A stretch of DNA of 64,000 nucleotides, taken from assembly GCA_016872775.1 (NCBI GenBank), contig VGZA01000002.1, positions 1 through 64,000 of the forward strand. The letters run 5' to 3'. The notes under the pieces are model-generated. The model was not told the DNA's origin. It did not search any database and saw nothing but the letters and a program-made list of their open reading frames with translations. The DNA is from Planctomycetota bacterium. Its GTDB lineage: Bacteria > Planctomycetota > Planctomycetia > Pirellulales > Pirellulaceae. Below, in pieces: positions 48,701-54,900 of the stretch. Positions within the stretch are counted from its first letter, which is position 1. Each line of letters opens with the position of its first letter. Position numbers and translations under genes: made by a program.

Positions 48701-48756
48701 CGCTCCCGCATCATTTGATGCTTGCGGGATGCTGCATGTCGTTGCCGTTGAGTCAT
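24733..48756 (-). CDS. giant secreted modular protein (metzincin, VWA, propeller, cadherin-like repeats, dockerin)
   Basis: 8007 residues. The ATG at 48756 has AAGGA 6 bases upstream. The N-terminus has Arg-rich RERRRLLRQVAYEPLEGRYL followed by MA, the planctomycete extracellular sorting motif. N to C: metzincin-type zinc site HEAGHGLGLEH (230-240); pre-peptidase (PPC)-like parts; a second zinc site HEIGHAIGLEH (1203-1213); beta-helix-like modules (about 1390-2010); a von Willebrand A domain with DESAS at 2044; PPC and jelly-roll-like parts; Calx-beta (about 3520-3720); sialidase/BNR-like propeller blades with a nested PPC array (about 3715-5300); Calx-beta again; FEFD modules (about 5935-6290); GEVED (about 6530); twelve cadherin-like repeats (about 6540-7825); dockerin I (about 7835-7897). 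There is no interrupting stop. It is likely cell-surface or extracellular, acting in adhesion or degradation. The 145 bases upstream hold only its leader and a 14-base palindrome. Confidence 0.93.
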   Translation of the reverse strand: MTQRQRHAASRKHQMMRERRRLLRQVAYEPLEGRYLMALLDYEPHPILFPGSSPLPDAFGRDGKANAFQASARWTSTATDPGPLGQGDPTTITWSIVADGLSIPGSAGEATADSNLIATLDGIYGTAGGPLSNRPWFPHLKAVFDRWSAVSGINYVYEPNDDSAAFASSSVGILSVRGDVRIGGHTIDGNAGILAYNFFPDNGDMVFDTGDNFYDDTSQNSRGLRNVTAHEAGHGLGLEHVCPINETKLLEPFYSARFDGPQEDDILAVNRQYGDNLEPSDLPVLAANLGNLGASGVVVNQSSIDDDADVDYYKFVVSAGGKIDAILTPTGSTYLNGPQNSDGSCSAGTSFDALTQSDLSFDILAPDGVTVLASGNTNPVGVAEALTDISIPAAGTYFMRVTGSARAVQMYDMSVAFTSSNSLNVNSPRLVGVQPNPLELLDPSGVNLRNVAPRELTLRFDATADLDPTSIQGVRLTRTGANGQFEVAQVSSDFGTNGAVIVDVKAVNLGADANELNLRFTKSDRGIASSLPGIELVGKTIFVDLNTNAAANTTAQDLVTALNADSRTQFRVIASIRSGSGTTNITPTTAVNTRLLLSGAGAASAVTNFNVGVPLEVRFTANTAGAAGNNVAINVSKASLALGARPTISVTGTTINVTLNSNASSPTTAQQLINEINNHSTARTLVTASLQVGSGGTNIAVPAINYSPLRLGGADDAVIVPGFIGLGESQREIIMRFSETLVDDKYRLEVLGYDNQAYSIQGVRSVPGDLLEPRRRGADRDVVNFELDLGAQIVAIVPQPVSRVGAALSQARNQVVVYFNEDDLNTTSAQNPAFYRLRDTQSNQITYPQTVVYSATNNTATLTFASNIPNGTYHLQIGATNEPNNQLSTSIDVGSLFTTNTFNVNASVGDDLNVANDANDIDLYRFHLPSSSSITATLTPQGGTLDGVVRLFDASGNQVGATVNSNGFGGVEVLSQGPLSAGTYYLGVSASGNSTYNSTTGNGTGGTSTGAYALSIAATSTLSLASDANSSYATATDLGKLGVAGLTFQSQIQPQNISLPPFPGGNDEPGHREIAPERHVNSVGTTPYLPDTITVMDYYFGNLYGKDPQGNDLNNAITPNQKQRAREIFELLGSQLGLQFRETAGSGLQVVTGDTRAVAPSYPPDSVAGIFGVSLGNNVVIMNSLYNWGDSEYGGNWFVTALHEIGHAIGLEHSFELSSIQGAGLRGEPVYPGDHDIVHAQRLHRPDSTDIDLYKFTLDQPGYLAAETIAERLASTSSLNTALSLYRETATGRQLLAKNDDYFSTDSFIGLQLDLGTYYLGVSSTGNTEYDPIVPDTGFGGRTDGPYQLKLTFTKGPAQQLVDITGTALDGDVNGTPGGVFDFWFQSGNTIFVDKANDTTNGPDGTGAINNPYDTISSALAAAAARVPVPDAFADPTIIRIVGNGGLDGRIDTIADNRPYRLGFNNNGLPAVDGAEMLVPRNTTVMVDAGALLKLRKANIDAGTSALNQDRSGGAIQVLGIPGLPVYMRSLRDDSVGGDSDGPSVGAFPADYGGLVFRNDSDREGAQVYLNFVNQADIKDGGGKVFVNSIEDVYAPIHLIEARPTISFNTIRLSGDAAISADPNSFDDLNGRIGPDVNGNTLLNNSINGLFVRIRTQLGEAIDKLRVSGRFDDADIVHVITENLQIEGNPGGPLGSTARLSGRLAIDPGLIVKLGSARIENNVGSSQLIAEGTTELPILFTSVQDDRYGSSGTFDTLNDARNTTPAPGQWGGFYFGPTSSGSIDHALIAHAGGRTPIEGGFDQFQAIEVHQASLRLTNSIVEDNANGKSGTDRNGRGLNSSAAIFVRGAQPIIVNNIIRDNIAAAISVDVNSPQSKTKIDYGRTTGLAQPFDTFTDNHGPLVRLNRLRRNLVNGMDIRSGELTTETIWDDTDIVHVVQGEVISDNHHTYSGLRLQSSSSESLVVKLSGGSAGLTAGGTPLDITDRIGGTIQVMGTTGHPVIMTSLSDCTVGAGFTPEGEPQTNTVEGAGGCGGASFADIIVLIDESASMAEAQQFSGPFILGLEQSLLAAGVGATSAGGNLYGLVGFGGDDDHEAAHPHPLGPGNRLMGTATEYAAAVPSLVDTGFAEDGFMAIEFALANYPLRSEANKFFILITNEDRDVVDPAATFARSRAGLTAANVKLHGMLSATLQDGAGAAAVGIDGQGKALLPDGAGGIIVSTGGSVVAAFGTTQRDYIDLIFGVDRTSLVGDFDSISSAANIAQSFATGLTTTITAQATATSWRSIKLDRFGNDQNVAFVRELEDADTAKGKVNETPLTAQLLGNLAKDEKSGDENVRLGFEIQGFISVDDPTDVDVYSFSGIAGTEVWFDIDGTAPALDTIVELLDVSGNTLARSDDSGNIATLFSNGVVARGLIRDAHLGGDFYGVNYRDSGMRVVLPGIAGTTITYFVRVRSKAETGDVNSLSGATRGAYELSVRIRQVDHQPGSTVQFADIRFATNGIEVYGQPNSSPLVSEAAEANVANDNRAGAQFLGNLMTSDQANLNVSGVIDTQSNGNDVDFYRFTVDYDLIQAIANVNGGPKAVAAIFDIDYADGLARPDATLAVYDATGRLILVARDSDILDDQPAPFQGLDVDDLSRASAGKLDPYIGLTELPAGITQETNEGSLLPAPPTQPWTPAGTRTYFVAVSSNARLPQALNATFQSGATSPLTRIEPINSIRRIVEDHIGFNGYTTGSLVTGVDRPITPVRQTIIDISSATALGTEVRPFTMADVQLYVAAGNASIRSVNANTGATHYSCGTPSQRLGDIAMRSDGHLFGYIDQPGQDNLAGSLTLYDTSDCTEEVLNDDEIPNWNGTDPWTTTTDTVDALAFQRTGPGTYNLYYSVRDVVPQQGRVSKLYRAQTADLTDDDVGKVPSGAPNGWIGDIIGPGVGGLTTGMSFIGNTLYGVSSAGQFYRISLINGAATLIRNFPTINFQGLALGPQNLYDGTLSSVLFGITNTGRVLAFNETGADFQAFDFNGDGTNDATSMNTTINNATGLAFSPLDINLWHPTRTRGTDAGHGINNAFDNTRDPANLGRTFTAGTQTISQSELEGGVSMYFGFEDYGNSYLGYQRPDTQYGVFSPAWQQDLGTNTEIANTYNLPGGAHGSLITQSFSLKGYARTDKPTLYYTYFLDTENAAGANLNSRAFRDSARTFVSRDNGVTWEQLTTNNSQLSSPITPAQPTAELPTFISTSRDLYTTSPNQRVQELFDSTGTWRQVRVDLADYSGEPNLRFRFDFSTAGTALRRGVAEGLPGDTAGVGANNVGRAQNNQFEGLYIDDILVGFAERGEIVTAAPTNNDTFFNVPTNPVFGAPKQSLMGPYELEIRRAQDFIRGEPGIGSPISAIAPDSLIFTTFDTNDRQSDSFSLTAPPGSQITEGQTFSLNDGLVNMVFEFSTDAVLTGTNVRVPFLASDRDDQIAVKIRDAINNEYQAGRLGISASVTLRDTSSPSTQGSNRVHLNHATQADFLSTPFNVTVIIPVDQIQEDGSVVATVVREGATTSPLNVSLTAIHNGSQVSIPAGVTIPVNASSTTFVISGVNDTIADGPQTVVIEPRAVGYAGVSDSVDVLDDETATLTVTLGAASISEGAGNAATTMTITRNTLTTDLLTVTLRSLDPSEATVAATAVIPVGQNSVTVPVNAINDIIKDGNQTVLMVAVAPGFTSGLRNLTVVDELIDVINPDEVVWVDQGPSPSIDGQVENLTSAQVELIKGVPTKLNNQVNGAIQAAIGDPHDAKVIYVGTANGGIWKTTNSTTTSGDPIWVPLTDDENSLSIGAMTFARSGADPDPRNTIDPNVILAGIGRSATVLATGLGKNPFNYEGGTLTGLLLSMDKGATWVELGNSPASTAPNYVVEVEPNDAIATPTDLEMASWSTGFNKDIGDRDSNTSTTIPHVTAYGAIDPAGGDSFDYYSVNVAVPNSRVIFDIDHGENTVVDVEDNSSPTAGQTLELATWSLDLNAAIVESERIPHITVIGNGDGSYDYYTFTVESAGDRGIFDIDNPFSVTDTRVAIFNAVTGDVVYNVTTGFKCDNNDSPITTGAGGSANVRDSFVECVFPARGRYVVGVAGGAASAVDGGFTGAALGADDAYTLHVSMERVAKEFSRTEHEIEPNDSIATAQDTSGFVFTKEFHPLIEDAVGNISTTIPHASIRGLGDGSYDYYSFVVESAGYRGIIDIDESVGSDTFVAIYDPLNDQVVTDAVTGQPCVNDNTPASNIEGASSDSFIDCIFPSSGQFVIAVGASPSVAANGGLTGQPLANGDSYLLHLSLQEVIPLPPHDTLGTARDLDENPLLLDFDPNIGDATTNTSTTIPHTTVQGFGDDLLHFYSFTIFNAADRGIFDIDSTSADTIITIFDVASGAVVRDLNTNIPCRNDNSSTSFGQDGSTTNLNSFVDCVFPAPGRYAVLVAGPADAANPNGTPLLFGETYTLHVSLDTHMQPDMAMFLYDADGNVVGDAFTGQVCSNDDSPISYGDFGSSSRRDPFIDCVVATPGDYIVGIGKYPSVGAIGGVTGTELLAGETYTLHVSVENHVSSNGLQQVNIDRVAMIGSGPNATIVVSGNNLNFTPPSPPNPAPFNHIPGMFRSTDGGLTFTKISGPSQSLIVGPNNLDPLRGRNLPDGRIFDLVQDPTNANRLYALMGEDESTTNVSEAGVYRSEDGGATWVDVSDNEGPGDINAALQTAPNARLAITKDADRLAGHRLFLGIVDPSGRSLSYMGWYDPDSPSGPAPENLDGWTPMAILDTPFGDDIFMRGRGDIYFTLAADPTDPNIVYIGADSHIPYVPRYNLPAGTNPCPPRTAPETRGNDFCAFDYVGRLFRGDARIPAASLNPRQFVHITNSNVITWGATPAGFVNPQNPGGTFNDSAPHSGSRFITFDALNHMIQLDDGGIYRRTLPKTNTGDWFSLNGNMQATQFHDISYDSISNVIIGGALNTGTVEQVESGSKIWRTVKVHSGGDTAVDDTSLPDLSIRYESSELLSNPAQIIPRYINGMAFTRTVYDANNNVVIVPGLSGSLPLQFVGGGSSILEQFRTPIELNVVDQRKLVIGGVNFLYESNDRGDTVRQINLGQEIQQMSFGGFKNGVANDAVLWVVAGQNVFFREFGLGTSPLPSQGFANIHTGQTDRITDVVIDPDDYGVVFVIDKDNIYMSENEGGSWIEIAGDPAQAGGLSKIIGEYRQLQYVRRSSGNLDMLLVGGQHGVAKIDIDVARTNLASGSPNPFNAWSRYGAGLPNTLVWDFDYDEADDALVIGMMGRGAWITSGTEVPNQAKLTVEIGPISVSEGGGAGFATARISRTQSDGTPITEGDQVVTITSSDATELLLQGAGGPAASITVTIPNGQSFIDVQLDAVDDLITDSTQAVFVTAVAGVTYKSVSDVIDVTDDDGTKFLFLDIPVSTLPENTGPNAATGTITLSISQPFGQRVFLFSSDPSELTVDPFVDIPANATTATFNINTVDETPDDGVRTVTISAALSGYVSISGNVQTGLVTGVDVVTVTPAPGGTGAGAEDVNRLGDRNLKRSQGAVIIASNIIRNATQAGIRVESGARSSGSDLPNPGSAVNFPSLNNERLVPGAIISNNLIFNFGQAGIVFAGDPNPANDPIAVVPFGKIINNTIVGNQNNNTIVGNQNSQGIGIQVANNASPTLTNNIIAGTETSISIDGTSRTTVVGTTLFKDNTSNPTLGSNPILLSAADALFLDPAKNNYYLQFGSLAIDSSINTLPDRFGFVSVKAPLGMPESNVVAPDRDVFGQLRVDDPLASPPPGLGTNIFKDRGSVERSDIVGPFVSLINPADNDPHNIDIDPRLTIVQLTAGIIERFELLLSDGLGPLSPFEGVGVDATTIAADAVTVTRDGQFLRNGIDYVMGYNATSQILRLTPLSGIWRDRSSYVISLNNKDRFVVAATDGNSISDGTQFEVSDAFGRTVTFEFETGYNLTVPQTFALEVPVEGAGTGGISDGNQFVVSDGSATVVFEFDRNTNVSFGATAIPFQTGQSQDDIATAITNALSAANLGLSPRNLGNGRVHLGSRSNHTVTVPQSSVLKRTGVPTGVSDGDRITISNGATVVRYEFEDLGVGDGVGAGRVAIPFRYSQTNEEIARTFASLIAGNAGLALPDTRYLGSGLVHLGGTTAHTINTVFAPTLTVNGLPGVTPAITIQVPNGAGITDGEAFSIITGGVTETFEMDNNNNVTAGNIRISYTTGSNRDVVSNSIIAVIRASGLGLNPTYLGAGLIQLNETASYVVDSAGAVGLTFAGVEGGAVPVLVNASYSANEVAALIQNAVSNAGFNGVTSSARSGSTIFVDGATSVTGINNFRLGAIRDLAGNALQSNQVDGETRFTILLPGAILDYGDAPISYRTLFVDDGARHAVYVDGAIFLGSALPTTEANGVPGASANGDGGDDGVTFGGPLNIPFNPLTLLTPVTINTSGASFLDAWMDWNGDGDFLDPFEQISRSRAVPAGTFTFQVSTPIDAKAGPTYGRFRLSTTGGLASSGVAVGGEVEDYFINVLPGTPPVAVDDNYSVPEDGTLTTTAVTGVLNGDFDADGDAIAEVILLSSPVNAKTFVFNKTDGSFTYVPNAEYFGPDSFTYRLRDVTGLVSNETATVSITVTEVNDTPVAGNDTAATKEDLTVTITATKLLANDVPGPVQESAQTLTVISVSATSAKGGSVQLKGTNVIYTPAADFTGTDTFTYVIEDDGFTDGVFDPQTATGTVTVTVSEVNDAPVPATDFVSTDEDVVLILDPATLLSNDKPGPATATDETGQTLTITSLSPTTPNGGKVSTTTSGGKITKVIYTPAKDFNGTDTFTYTVADNGTTNGAVNPRSATGTVTVTVVPINDAPTVLDDFSGTAEDTDLLINSADLLTNDSAGPANESSQVLTVSVSATSIQGGKVSISGGQITYSPPADFFGPDTFTYTITDDNTAGNVFNLSATGTVSLTVSEVNDAPTAADDKGVLDEDKSLTLSTTGLLQNDSRGPTNENSQTLAIVSVSGSSARGGSVQLTGTGVIYTPAANFNGTDTFTYTISDNGTTNGKADPKTSRATVTLTVNAVNDAPIAGVDNETATEDTSRTISLASLLTNDAPGPIAPVGTADPETSQTITITNVSAASSQGGKVVIVGSNVIYTPAKDFNSVDTGLTDSFTYELTDNGNPALSSVGTVRIIVNEVNDDPVPTGDARSMAEDTLLSLDSVDLTTNDAAGPANESKQTLTVISVSSTSSKGGTVSLSAVGGKISFTPAADFVGTDTFTYVVRDNGTTNASADARTAVGTVTVTVTEVNDAPVAADDLVTAVEDTALTIAAGTLEKNDAPGPVTAVDELTQTLRVTAVPATSTQGGKVLLNTTTNVITYSPVANFNGIDTFVYTVTDNGTTNGKASPNSSTATVTISVSEVNDLPVATLDKLATPEDIAAVINTADLVANDLAGPANENTQTLTVTAVDAVSTSGGTVSLVGSKVTYTPPADFFGTDSFTYTVTDDGTTNGNFDGKATKGTVSVTVTAVNDPPIALNDNRSTTEDIALSFNASTLLTNDTTGPANESSQTLTLSSVSSSSSKGGTVALKSGVITYTPAADFAGTDTFTYVVTDNGTTNGFADPKSSEGTVTVIVTPVNDAPVAVNDSGTSYTMDEDTSKTFKSVLSNDFDVDGDKITAIKVSDPATGALVFRNDGTFDYTPTRDFFGNVTFAYKVFDGVLFSKEATVTITVNNVNELPVALNDSASTIQGTPLIIPVLNNDFDVDGVLDPATVTYNTGSGPASGSVTVNGDGTITYSPTTKFVGTVSFRYLVKDNAGSSSNEATVTVDVAKAPPAWQNSRDRLDVNNSGAVEPIDALLVINKINRDGAGPLPLPGNPPPFYDVDGDGNIFPIDALLVINYLNSLPPSGEGEAAGAFTAFDVLANNIDGMELLADPRAMFIGSERSVQVAETTPALPASLIANSAADRWNLRAAAGPASRLGDIDDLLDDLVHDVVRNRREDSVDSALDRWFE
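25280..29136 (-). repeat. twelve tandem cadherin-like (Big_9/VCBS-type) repeats
   Basis: Twelve modules of about 95-115 residues, each opening with a P(V/I)AxxD segment, then EDT, LLxND, a xGGxVxL strand, (I/V)xYTPxxxFxGTDTFTY and closing with TVTVTVxxVNDAP. The first ten are close to one another, while the last two follow a slightly different pattern (NDFDVDGD). Modules of this type form rod-like Ca-binding stalks and often support adhesion. Confidence 0.88.
31772..31825 (-). repeat. perfect 27-base tandem duplication inside the giant gene
   Basis: Bases 31772-31798 are repeated without a change at 31799-31825, encoding NNTIVGNQN twice in a beta-helix-like part. The identity at synonymous positions indicates a recent slippage event. 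The frame is kept. Confidence 0.95.
41920..42690 (-). other. von Willebrand factor A domain inserted in the giant protein
   Basis: About 257 residues (2023-2279) with a beta-strand ending in the MIDAS motif IIVLIDESASM, then YGLVGFGGDDDH, a helix-strand pattern including FFILITNEDRDVVDP and a later TTQRDYIDLIFGVD. VWA domains bind metal and ligands through DxSxS. The paralogous downstream-strand neighbour has the flanking modules but no such domain at the equivalent place. Confidence 0.8.
45118..45150 (-). other. second metzincin zinc-binding site of the giant protein
   Basis: Encodes HEIGHAIGLEH (residues 1203-1213), the HExxHxxGxxH zinc site of metzincins, preceded by a catalytic-domain-like stretch (AREIFELLGSQLGLQF, then VVIMNSLYNWGDSEYG). 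No clear Met-turn follows, so activity is uncertain. Confidence 0.75.
48037..48069 (-). other. first metzincin zinc-binding site of the giant protein
   Basis: Encodes HEAGHGLGLEH (residues 230-240) in a matrixin-like domain that begins with TTITWSIVADG. The expected Met-turn methionine is replaced: KLLEPFY stands where xMxP is usual. Confidence 0.75.
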
Positions 48757-48901
48757 AACCAATCCTTAGGAATGTAATGAGACAGATTGCGTTACGAAAA
48801 AGTTAAGTTAATCGGTGTTTGCGCTTTTTCTGGGGTCCAGCTTCGGATTTTTCATCGAAAAACCAAAACTGGCCCCCTTAGAAAACGGCCGTTTTTGCAT
48901 T

Positions 48902-51900
48902 TTACCAGGATTCACCGTCCGTACCGAACAAATCGTCAATCAACTGGGCGCGCGTCCGCCCCGCCAAATGCTGCCAAATATCCTCGGTCCGCTCCTGAAC
49001 AAGTTGCGAAATCGCACCCTCGACCCTCTGGGCACGGGAGGTGGTTGGTTCCAAAATTGCCGGTAACGACCACAAACTGTCGACCGAACGCCGCTGCGCG
49101 TCCTCGGCGGTCCAAACCCGTGCCGTTACAACCGGTTCCATCGTCCAGCGCTGATCCACGTCGGCCACAAACACCCCGGCCGACTCCATCTGTCGAGCAA
49201 GTTCCATGCCGTCGGGGTCGGTAGTTCCGACCGCCGCCGGTCCCTCGCCTTCGCCACCCAGCGACAATGAGTTCAGGAAATTGATCACCAAAATCGCGTC
49301 GGCGGGTGCGATGAACCGATTGCCGTCAACGTCAAAGAAGGGGGGAGGCGTGGCCGGACTGGGCACCGGTCCCGAACCGACCCGATTAATCCGGTTGATC
49401 ACCAGCAAGGCATCGATCGGCTCGACAAACCCGCTGGCGTTGACGTCCAGGGCATTCGCCTGATTCTGCCAGGGTGACGGAGCCGACCGGACCGTGATCG
49501 TAACCGTCGCCGGGTTCGATTCGGCCCCCAGATTGTCCTTGGCGATGTAGGTCAACTTGACGTCTCCCACCGTCGTGCTGTCGGCCACATACGTGACCGT
49601 TCCGTTCGCGTTCACGGTTGCCTTGCCCGAGCTGGGCGTGGTCTTGATCGCTACCGTGGAGGCACTGATCGTCCCGTCGACATCGGTGTCGTTCGCAAGC
49701 ACGGTCAACACGGTCGTCGTACCTTGCTCGACGGTGAAGAAATCGTCGGTCAATCGCGGCGCGTCGTTGACACCCGTCACGTCGATGGCGACGGTCGCCT
49801 TGGAAGTGGCCCCCAGCGCGTCGCGGATCGTATAAGTGAACGAGTCGCCGCGGCTTTGGCCCGGCGCGAGCTGGTCGAATACGACCGTCGATCGCGGGTC
49901 GTAGGTGAAGGCACCGCTCTGCGCCACATTCAGGCTGGCGCCCAGCGGCAGAGTCAACTTCAAGCCTGTCGAGGGCACGGGAACGCCATTCACATCGATC
50001 ACCGTCATCGTGTCACCGAAGTCGGCATCGGTGTCGGCCGGCGCATCGATCCGCATGTTCTGGGAAAGCACGCTGTTCTCGTCGATCGAGTAGGCGTTAT
50101 TCCGCGCGATCGGGGCGTCGTTCAATCCACTGATCGCCAGCGTTACCGTCGCCGATGCGGCGGCGTTCTGCAGGTCCTTGATGGTGTAGACGAACGTATC
50201 GGTCGTCGACTCGCCCTGCCGCAGTCCCTGCAGCAAGGCCGAAGTTCCCGGATTGTAGGTAAAGTTGCCACTGGAGTTGATCAACAGGGTGGCGCCACTG
50301 GCCAGCGTGATCGTCGTGTCTCCCGCGGCGAAGACCGGATTGCCGTCCACGGCGCTGACGCTGATCAGATCCTGGGCATCGACGTCGGAGTCGACTCCCT
50401 TGCCGGTGTTATCACTCATCACGTTGCCGGAAGTCGCGGTATCCTCATTGGTCGCGTAGTTGTTCGCGGTCGCTACCGGCACGTCGTTGACGCCGCTGGC
50501 CGTCACGGTCACGGTCGCGGTGCTGCTGCCACCCTTGTTATCCGAAATCGAATACGTAAACGTATCCTTGCCCGACTGGCCGGCGGGCAACGACTGCCAA
50601 TGGTTGGAAATTGTGGGGTCGTACACAAACGATCCATCCAGATTCACCCGCAGGCTCGACCCGGACTTGAGCGAAATCGTCTTGCCGACGTTGCCGGCGA
50701 TGCCGTTGATCGCCGACACGACCAGCGTATCGGCCAGATCGGAATCACTGTCGACGCCGTTGCCATTGTCGTTCCTCATCAGGTTATCGGTCGTAAGCGC
50801 GATATCCTCGCTGGTCGTGAACAGATCGTTGGTTGCCACGGGCGCGTCATTGACGCCGGTGATTGTCAGCGAAACCGTGGCGGTCGACGTCGCGCCGTGG
50901 GGGTCGCGGATCGTGTAGGTAAACGAGTCCTTGCCGGTCTGTCCCTGCGACAGGCCGTTCAAAGACTTGGAAGTACTGGGATCGTACGTGAACGATCCGT
51001 CGCCATTCATTTTCAACGTGGCGCCGGAAGGCAGCACATGGTTCGCGCCGACGTTGGCCGCGCCGCCATCCACGGCGCTGACGGCCAGCGTGTCGCCTTG
51101 ATCAGGATCGGAGTCCTTGCTTCCCAGCGGCCCGGTGCGGGTCCCCTCATCGTCGAGGATCGCATTGCGAGAGAGCAACGAGTTATCGTCGACCGTGTAG
51201 GAGTTGTTCCGCGCGATCGGCGCGTCGTTCCGTCCTGCGATCGTCATCGTCACGGTCGTCGTCGAAACCGAACCGCCGATACCGTCGGTGAGCGAATAGG
51301 TAAATGTATCCTGCCCGGTCTTGCCGAGTGCCAACGCGTTCAACGCGCCGGATGTCGTCGGATCGTAGCTGAACGTGCCATCCAGATTCAACGTCAGATT
51401 CGCACCCGACGGCAGCGAGAATTGCTTGCCGACGTTCGCCGCGTCGCCATTGACCGCCAGAATGCTCAGCACGGCTCCCTTGTCCAAATCGAAGTCCTTG
51501 CCGGCTCCCGTATCGTCGGTAATCACATTCCCGGACGCCTGGGTGTCCTCGTCGGTCAGGTAGGTATTTGTTACCGCAACCGGAGCGTCGTTGATCCCCT
51601 GGACCGTCATCACTACCGTCGCGGACGCCGTCAGGCCGGCCTTGTCGCTGATCGTGTAGACGAACGAATCGGTCTGGCTGGTTCCCGCCGCCAGGAAGTC
51701 GAAGGCCGTGGAAGGATCGTAGTCGAACGTCCCATCGGTCGATAGGCTCAGTCTCGCGCCCGACGGCAATACGCTGTTCACCGATCCGGCGAAATTGACC
51801 CCATTGAGCGCCGTGACCGTGAACTGATCGCCCGTGTCGATGTCGAAATCGACGCCCTGCTTCGTGTCGTCGGTCACCAGATTTCCGCCCAACGCAGTGT

Positions 51901-54900
51901 CCTCGTTGGTCGTGTAACGATTGTCCTTGGCCACCGGCGCGTCGTTCACGCCCAGTACGGAAATCGTCACGGTGGTGTCATTCGATGGCAAGACGCCATC
52001 CGTCAATCGATAGCTGAAGGTCTCTTCAGCTGTCGCCCCGGCCGGTAAAGACTGCATCACGGTGGAGGGGCGAGGATCGTAGGTGAAACTGCCGTTGGGA
52101 TTGACGACCAGTGTCGCCTGGAAAGCCAGATCGATGGTCACTCCCACGTTGGCAGGCGAGCCATTGACGCGCAAGACCGACAAGATGTCGTTCTCCGCAT
52201 CGGTGTCGTTGAGAATCAACCCGGGCGCCGAAACGTTCAGCTGCGTATCCTCGTTGGTGGAATAGCTGTCAGCGACCGCCACCGGCGGTGTCCCCGGCGT
52301 GATCGTGATCTTATAGTCCTCGACTTCGCCGTCGGCCGCAAACCCGCTGGCCGGCAATCCGCCCAGACTGGAAATACGGAACCGCGCGAATGTGAAGCCC
52401 GGCGACGCCGTCGGCGAGGCCTTGGTGCAGAGCCGGTTGAGCCCGGCCACGACCGCGATGGTGGTTCCGGCAGCCACCTGATCCGCGGCGTCCTCGCAAT
52501 CGCCGTCTCCGTTCACGTCGTGGCCAAACACCAGTCGTTCATTCGGATCGTCAAAATCGCCATCCTGGTTGTAATCGATGAAGGCGTCCAGGAATCCGGC
52601 GCCCGAGGCGGTGACATTAATCGGGGTATAGAGGAACCGATTAAACAGGTCCGCGAATACAACGCCGTCGTCGTCGTTGACGTCAAGCCGCACTTGCCCA
52701 TTCCCCAGATCGGCAACCGCCACAGCCAGTCCCGACCGGTGAATCGCGTCGACAATCCGCGCCGCCACGTCCGCCTTTGACGATGTCGTCGCGTCAATCG
52801 GCGCACTTGAGAAACGAATGATCGTGCGCGTGTCGATCACGTCCTCGTTGCGGTCGAACTCAAACGTCACGGTCCGATTCAGATCATTAATCGTGAATGC
52901 CTGACCGTCGAGCGCCGTGGTAATGTCGCCGACGGTAATCGTGCGCGAGCTGCCCGAACCGGAGACGGTCAACGTCGGACTCAGCGTGGCGTCGATCTCG
53001 ATGTCGGTGTTATCGCCCTCGGCGGACGGAGACGGCAATCCGTTGGTGTCCTGGTCCACCATCGAGCCCAGATACAACGGTGCATTCGAGAGAATCGCGT
53101 GGCGAGCACCATCGCGAATAAAAGCCGCGTCTTTCTGCACAACCGTCGGGTATCGTCCCGGCCCGGAGAACGGATCGGGCAGATCGCCGAAATCGAGCCG
53201 CGTCCCTGGCATCAGGATCGTGAACTGGGTGTCACCATTCGCCTGGTTCGATCGCAGGTCGTTTCCGGCCACATCCTGGATCGCTCGCAGGAAGAAGTTG
53301 TTGGCGCCGGCCACATTGGCCGGGCTGCGACTGAAGTCGATCTGCTGTCCGTTGGCGCCAACGAAATCGACAAACACGGTTGAGCCGCCGCGATGCCGTG
53401 CCGTGACACCCTGCAGCCGCTGTCGCGCTTCGGGCGTGTTAATCGCGGCCGTAATCGCGATCGCCATCTGCTGATCGTTGAAGGAAATGTCCGGACGGAA
53501 CGGAATCGCCACCGAGCCGCCAGCCGTCCCGTAAGTCGCCAGCTTCGTGTTCGGATAATTCAACACACGTGTCAGATAGCGTCCCGTCTCATTCAAGCGC
53601 ACCGCGCCGCCGCCGACATTCGCCGGGTTGATCGGGTTGGTGGCGGAACCCAGACCTGAAATCTGGATCGCCCCCACGACCGCGTCGGCCACATTGCTGG
53701 CCAGATCGCCGTCCTGGAACAAAATCTGGATCGATCCGGCCGTTACGCCGTTGCCAATTCCCAGATCCTCGAACTCGAATCCGACGGTCTTGTTGCCGTC
53801 GTCGATCGTAAAGCCATCGGCGTCGACCAGCCCGTGCACGCGGACGGTGGACGTCAGATTGGTATTGCCCAAATCCAGTTTTGTTGACGAGCGGTTACCG
53901 AGGATCACGTGGCCGTTGCCGATGTACGATGGCTGCAACTGTCCGATCGCGCCATTGAGTGCGCCGACAATCGCCGTCGAGACACTGTCCTGGTCATCGG
54001 TCGGAAAGAATATGATAACCGTGTTGTCGGGAACCAAGTCCTTGTCCGTATCCGCCACTTTGCCATCGCTGTCGAATTCGAACACCTGCGTCTGCGTGCC
54101 GTCGCGGAGCGTGAAGGTCGAACCGTCGGTGATCGCCAGACCACCTGCCAGGGGAACCTCAATTGCCAGTGAAATCGGCAGTTGGATCGTCGTCGACGGC
54201 GAGACGCCGGGCAGGCCGGCGAGCGCCAGGCTGGGCGCGAACCTGGTATCCACAACATGCGCCGTCGTACCGCCGACCTGGATGTTGCCGCCGCCGAAGT
54301 GTATCGGTGACAACCCCAATCCCGCATTCCGGATCGCCAGAACGATCTTGTCCGCGATGTCCTCGCGCGAATCGCCGTTTTGAATCGCGACCAGCACGTT
54401 ATCGGGAACGTTGTCGTTATTCGCATCCGTAAAGCGTCCGTCATCGTCGGCGTCGTCGAACTCAAACTTCACCAGCGGCGCGGCACCGTTCTGAATCGTG
54501 AACGTCTCACCATCGTTGATACCGCCGACGAACATGCGACGGGTCAAAACGGTATCGGCGACATCCACAATGTGGCTGGCCGAACCGTTCGTGAAATTGA
54601 TGATTCCGCTGCCTAGCGGCCCCGCCGCGGCATTCAGCTGCAATACGGCCGCCGAGTTAATCGCGGACACGACCGCCGTGGTCAGTTGATCGATCGTGGT
54701 CAGCGCGCTGAATGCGATCGGAATACTGTTGCCGTTCAGGAGCGAATCGTTGTCGAATTCAAATGTCCGCGTCGTGCCTGCGTTCGTAATGCGGAAGAAC
54801 TGCCCGTCCGTAACTCCTCCCGGACCGACTCCGGCCGCCGGGATTCGCAGCGACAGCGGTACCTGCGTGAGGTTGGTCGTCAGATTGGAGCCGGTGACGC

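Noticed and set aside
48880-48900. Palindrome AAAACGGCCGTTTT as a terminator of the second giant gene
   Set aside because: It has no loop when folded and no consistent T-run after a stable stem, so termination there is not supported.
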